NCBI RefSeq assembly: GCF_006540305.1
Contig: NZ_BJOR01000002.1
Location: 648,750-712,749 of the forward strand
DNA length: 64,000 bases
Direction: 5' to 3'
Source of the DNA: Streptomyces sp. 6-11-2
GTDB taxonomy: Bacteria > Actinomycetota > Actinomycetes > Streptomycetales > Streptomycetaceae
The notes under the pieces are model-generated. The model did not search any database and was not told where the DNA came from. It saw nothing but the letters and a program-made list of their open reading frames with translations. Of the stretch, positions 61,259 through 64,000 are shown piece after piece (position 1 is the stretch's first letter; each line of letters starts with the position of its first letter). Both the position numbers and the translations under genes were made by a program.

Positions 61259-62215
61259 GTGACCATCAGGCAGGTCAGCGGGGTTGCCTTGAGCAGCGTT
61301 ACGGTCACGGCGTCTGGCCACTACGTCGTCGGCCTGCGCGGCGAGCGGATCTACGACGAACACGGCGCGGCGGATTCCGCCCGGGTGTCCCACCTGGAAC
61401 TCGGCAGTATGTCGGCTGGCGCCGAGGCCTCGATCCACGTTGCGTTCCAACAGGTCGCGGCCGCCGCTTTCAGCGGCGACCCCGCCTCGTGGTGCTGGCC
61501 TGCCGCGCTGGCCCGCGCAGGCGCCCCTGAACTGGCGGAAGCGTTGCTGCGCGCCAGCACCGACACCGGAGATCGCCAGGCCCGGCAGCAACTGGTTGAC
61601 TTCCTCGATGGCCAGGAACGTACCCATGAAGCCGACGCTGTGCTCCTCGAAGTCGCCCCCACCGACATGTCCGCCCTCAATACCGTGTTCCACCGCCTGT
61701 GGCCCCACCGTCCCCAGGCCGCCCGCGAGGTCCTCAACGAGGCCGTGAGGGCCGGCCATATCCTGAACGTCCTGGCTGTGCTGCGACCCCTGACCCACTC
61801 GGGGCGCCTTCCCCGCGACCGCCACTTCGCCATCACCGCCACCCGGGTGCTGGCCCGGCTCGGCTACGAGCCCGCCCAGGTCCAGCTCGCCCGAACCCGG
61901 CTGGCGGAGGCGGACGAACTCGAATACGAAAAGACGCCAGACCACGACCTCGTCGCCCGCAAACGCGACGAGGCGCAGCACCTGCTGCAGCAGGCAGCCC
62001 CAGGCCACCGCGAAGCCCGTGCTCTCCTGGGCCGACTGGCCGAGCAGGAGGACAACCTTGCGGAGGCCGCCCGCTGGTACCGCCAGGCCATCGACGCCGG
62101 CGACTACGAAATGTTCCCCTCTCTCCTGCAAGCACTGCACCAGGGAACATCGCCGAACGAAGGTGAGGTTCTCTACGGTCTCGATGCCGACGGCAGCCCG
62201 CTGCCCGCATGGTGA
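61259..62215 (+). CDS. TPR/Sel1-like repeat protein
   Basis: The protein has 318 residues from the GTG at 61259, after GAGGGG. An N-terminal part (VSGVALSSVTVTASGHYVVG) is followed by helical repeats: PASWCWPAALARAGAPELAE, RQARQQLVDFLDGQERTHEA, RPQAAREVLNEAVRAGHILN and AARWYRQAIDAGDYEMFPSL. These are irregular TPRs ending in a Sel1-like unit. It is probably a cytoplasmic scaffold. It lies between WD40 sequences, suggesting a former larger module. Confidence 0.72.
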   Translation: MTIRQVSGVALSSVTVTASGHYVVGLRGERIYDEHGAADSARVSHLELGSMSAGAEASIHVAFQQVAAAAFSGDPASWCWPAALARAGAPELAEALLRASTDTGDRQARQQLVDFLDGQERTHEADAVLLEVAPTDMSALNTVFHRLWPHRPQAAREVLNEAVRAGHILNVLAVLRPLTHSGRLPRDRHFAITATRVLARLGYEPAQVQLARTRLAEADELEYEKTPDHDLVARKRDEAQHLLQQAAPGHREARALLGRLAEQEDNLAEAARWYRQAIDAGDYEMFPSLLQALHQGTSPNEGEVLYGLDADGSPLPAW

Positions 62216-62423
62216 TGTTGCGAGCCTGCCCCCGAAAGTCTCAGCCGCACAGTAGCGACATGTTCGGTGACCCTGTCGGTGCGGGAGAGCGATGGCCTGG
62301 CTGCGCCCCGAGCCCCTCATGGCCGTGCTGCTGGCCGGTTCCCAACTGGCTGCGTTGGATGGCTGATGCGACATGGCGGTGTTGACGGGCTTTGCGGCGA
62401 AGCTCTGATGATCGCTTGGGACA
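62216..62423. other. Intergenic region between convergent genes
   Basis: About 200 bases lie between the TPR gene and the end of the WD40 gene. No strong terminator hairpin was recognised and no gene is seen. Confidence 0.4.
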
Positions 62424-64000
62424 TCAACCCAACTGGGCGGTCGGCGACCATGTCAAGGCAGCCAGTCCTGCGGGACCGCCGATGTGCAACTGCTGGCCCG
62501 CCGCACTGGTGTGTACGACGCTGGTGACCGGTGCGGCGGTGACGAGGGAGTGGGCCAGCCGCCCAGTAAGGGGTTCCCACAGGCGCAAGCCAGTTGCGGT
62601 CGCGGTCACCAGCAGACTCGCACCAGTGCCCCGTGCGAGGGGAATCATGTCGTACGTCGATGGAACCTCGAACTCATGCAGACACGCCCAGCTGCCCGGA
62701 TCCCACACAGTTACTCGCGTGGAGGTGGCGACGGCCACCGCTGATGGAGTGAGAGGCAGAGAAAGCAGACAGACGTCACGCACGGCGGCGGTCCGCGGCA
62801 TCAGAGCGGCTTCCTGCACGATCTGCCGGGTGACAAGGTCCCACACGGTGACCTTCCCTTGCCCCAGGCCCGCGACGAGGCATTGCCCCGCGGACGATGG
62901 CAGTGCCAGCAGGTGCGTGACGGAAAAGGAAAAGCTCTTCGACAACGCAGCGAACTGCTTCGACTCCAGGCTGAGCGTGTTGACTCCCCGGGCGTGGGCC
63001 AGGACCAAACAGGTTTGTCCATTCGGAAGCCGCACGGCGACGCTGGCGCGGTAGTGGACGTTGTCCGCGATGTCCTGGACGGTGTCGTACGTTGGTTCCC
63101 ATTGGCAGACACGACCGTGCTGTCCGAAGACGAGAGTGGGGATGTCGGCCTGGCCGGGGACGACCTCCATGAAGCCAGGGCGGTCTCGTATTTTCAGACG
63201 GAACAGCGGCTGATGACTGACCGGATCCAGGAGCGCCACCATCTTTGGCGTAGACACAGCCACTAGTTCACGGCCGTCGGCGGTATTCACGGTCGCCATG
63301 CCGGGCGTGGTCACCGAGATTCCGAATTCGTCTGGGCGTGTGGAGGCGGGCTCAATCTCGTGCAGGAGGATGCCTTCGTCGCTGCTGGCGACCAGCGCCA
63401 GGGAACCGTCCTGCACGCGCACGCCCGCCGCCCGTGATCCGGTGCGGGAGGGGCACTTCGATACCCACCGAGGTCGTGGGCCCGAGGTATCCCACACGGT
63501 GATCATTGCGCCGTCCCGGACTCCGAGGAGGGTCCGGCTGCCGGGAACCGGGATCTGTAGTGCCTTGCTTCCTTGAGAAAACTTGCAAGCGATCAGTGTG
63601 CCGCTGAAGGGATCGAGCAGATCGACCTCATGGGTTCTGCGGACCACGGCAAGAACGTCACCACCGTACGGGCCTGCAACGGCTGCCAGCGAACGTACGG
63701 TTGTGGGCTTGAGCGTGACGTGCCGGACCTGCTGGGTGCGCGGGCTGAACAGGAGTGGGGCATCCTTGAACTGTTTGAACAGCCTCCAGCTCTCCCCGGC
63801 TGCATCCCGCACCCAGCAACCTCCTGTAAAGACGATTCGGCCTCTGGGTAGGGGAATAGGTTCGTGTGTCTGTTCCGACGGGGCCCAGGCCAGCATCTCG
63901 CGCGAGGTGGTAACGGCCAGCAGCCAGCGGTTGAACCCTTCGCGCAGCACACGTACTTCACGAGCTTGTGCCAGGGGCAGCCAGGCCAGCCGTTGTCCTG
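62424..64000 (-). CDS. WD40-repeat protein, partial (runs off the window)
   Basis: The frame is open to the right edge with no stop (the GTG at 63950 is internal: LPLAQAREV precedes it), so at least 525 residues are present. WD40-type blades recur: SREMLAWAPSEQTHEPIPLP, EVDLLDPFSGTLIACKFSQG, AMITVWDTSGPRPRWVSKCP, KVTVWDLVTRQIVQEAALMP and RVTVWDPGSWACLHEFEVPS, ending GLRLWEPLTGRLAHSLV. The N-terminus lies outside. In Streptomyces such long propellers are often the C-terminal part of STAND or protease-linked proteins, which cannot be tested here. Confidence 0.8.
   Translation of the reverse strand, partial: GQRLAWLPLAQAREVRVLREGFNRWLLAVTTSREMLAWAPSEQTHEPIPLPRGRIVFTGGCWVRDAAGESWRLFKQFKDAPLLFSPRTQQVRHVTLKPTTVRSLAAVAGPYGGDVLAVVRRTHEVDLLDPFSGTLIACKFSQGSKALQIPVPGSRTLLGVRDGAMITVWDTSGPRPRWVSKCPSRTGSRAAGVRVQDGSLALVASSDEGILLHEIEPASTRPDEFGISVTTPGMATVNTADGRELVAVSTPKMVALLDPVSHQPLFRLKIRDRPGFMEVVPGQADIPTLVFGQHGRVCQWEPTYDTVQDIADNVHYRASVAVRLPNGQTCLVLAHARGVNTLSLESKQFAALSKSFSFSVTHLLALPSSAGQCLVAGLGQGKVTVWDLVTRQIVQEAALMPRTAAVRDVCLLSLPLTPSAVAVATSTRVTVWDPGSWACLHEFEVPSTYDMIPLARGTGASLLVTATATGLRLWEPLTGRLAHSLVTAAPVTSVVHTSAAGQQLHIGGPAGLAALTWSPTAQLG

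Noticed and set aside
1..64000. tRNA, rRNA, CRISPR arrays, riboswitches or a replication origin
   Set aside because: No cloverleaf-like or array-like sequence and no dnaA-box cluster was recognised on reading; short or divergent examples could be missed without a search.

Overview
The window looks like accessory chromosome (or a large linear replicon) of a high-GC actinomycete, most likely Streptomyces. The signs are very GC-rich third codon positions, many GTG starts, and families typical of the genus (DUF6233-like, DUF4265-like, class F-like sortase, I36 SMPI-like inhibitor, replication-relaxation protein, Ku). No rRNA, tRNA or CRISPR array was seen. Mobile DNA is dense: ISL3, IS1380, IS6, IS701, ISAzo13-like, IS5, ISKra4-like and an rve-type IS, many broken, plus numerous gene remnants.

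Layout. 1-2.3 kb: end of a peptide ABC transporter operon followed by a C45 acyltransferase/hydrolase. 2.3-3.55 kb: an rve-type IS abutting the stop codon of that gene. 3.6-15.5 kb: three tandem, same-strand modules. Each is a small two-TM protein translationally coupled to an NB-ARC/TPR STAND ATPase (NLR-like). All six proteins carry a shared glycine-rich motif of about 22 residues: twice in the C-terminal tail of each membrane protein and once at the N-terminus of each ATPase. An IS1380 element with a TTAG target duplication sits between modules 1 and 2. 15.7-18.6 kb: a frameshifted ISL3 element and remnants. 18.0-22.8 kb: a compact redox/envelope operon (decayed secreted-repeat protein, multi-TM protein, ferredoxin-reductase-like flavoprotein, cupredoxin lipoprotein, metallophosphoesterase, membrane protein). 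22.8-30.8 kb: small genes and remnants, including a LexA-like wHTH, a replication-relaxation protein, a methyltransferase and a BNR lipoprotein. 31.0-36.0 kb: two IS6 copies bracketing a secreted carboxylesterase, a divergent MerR regulator and a truncated serine recombinase. 36.7-43.6 kb: monooxygenase, YciI-like gene, an ISAzo13-like element nested in an IS701 element, IS5 debris and Ku. 44-46.5 kb: I36 inhibitor, sortase, IS1380 fragment. 46.6-58.1 kb: an operon-like cluster for catabolism of a cyclic ureide, purine or hydantoin-like compound, with a divergent second transporter. 58.3-64 kb: HNH lipoprotein, remnants of a WD40/alpha-beta hydrolase module, a TPR protein and a WD40 protein running off the window.

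How the genes may work together. The most interesting system is the triplicated ATPase/two-TM module. Its layout resembles the fungal HET-s/NWD2 pairing, in which an NLR with one motif copy templates a membrane-active effector with two copies. The motif variants match within each pair, which suggests specific homotypic signalling to the membrane, possibly for phage defence or cell death. That function is inferred, not shown. The second notable cluster joins ring-opening hydrolases, deaminases, racemase-like proteins and two transporters. Its regulator is a FadR-type GntR fused to an Asp/Glu-racemase fold, which may act as a built-in ligand sensor.
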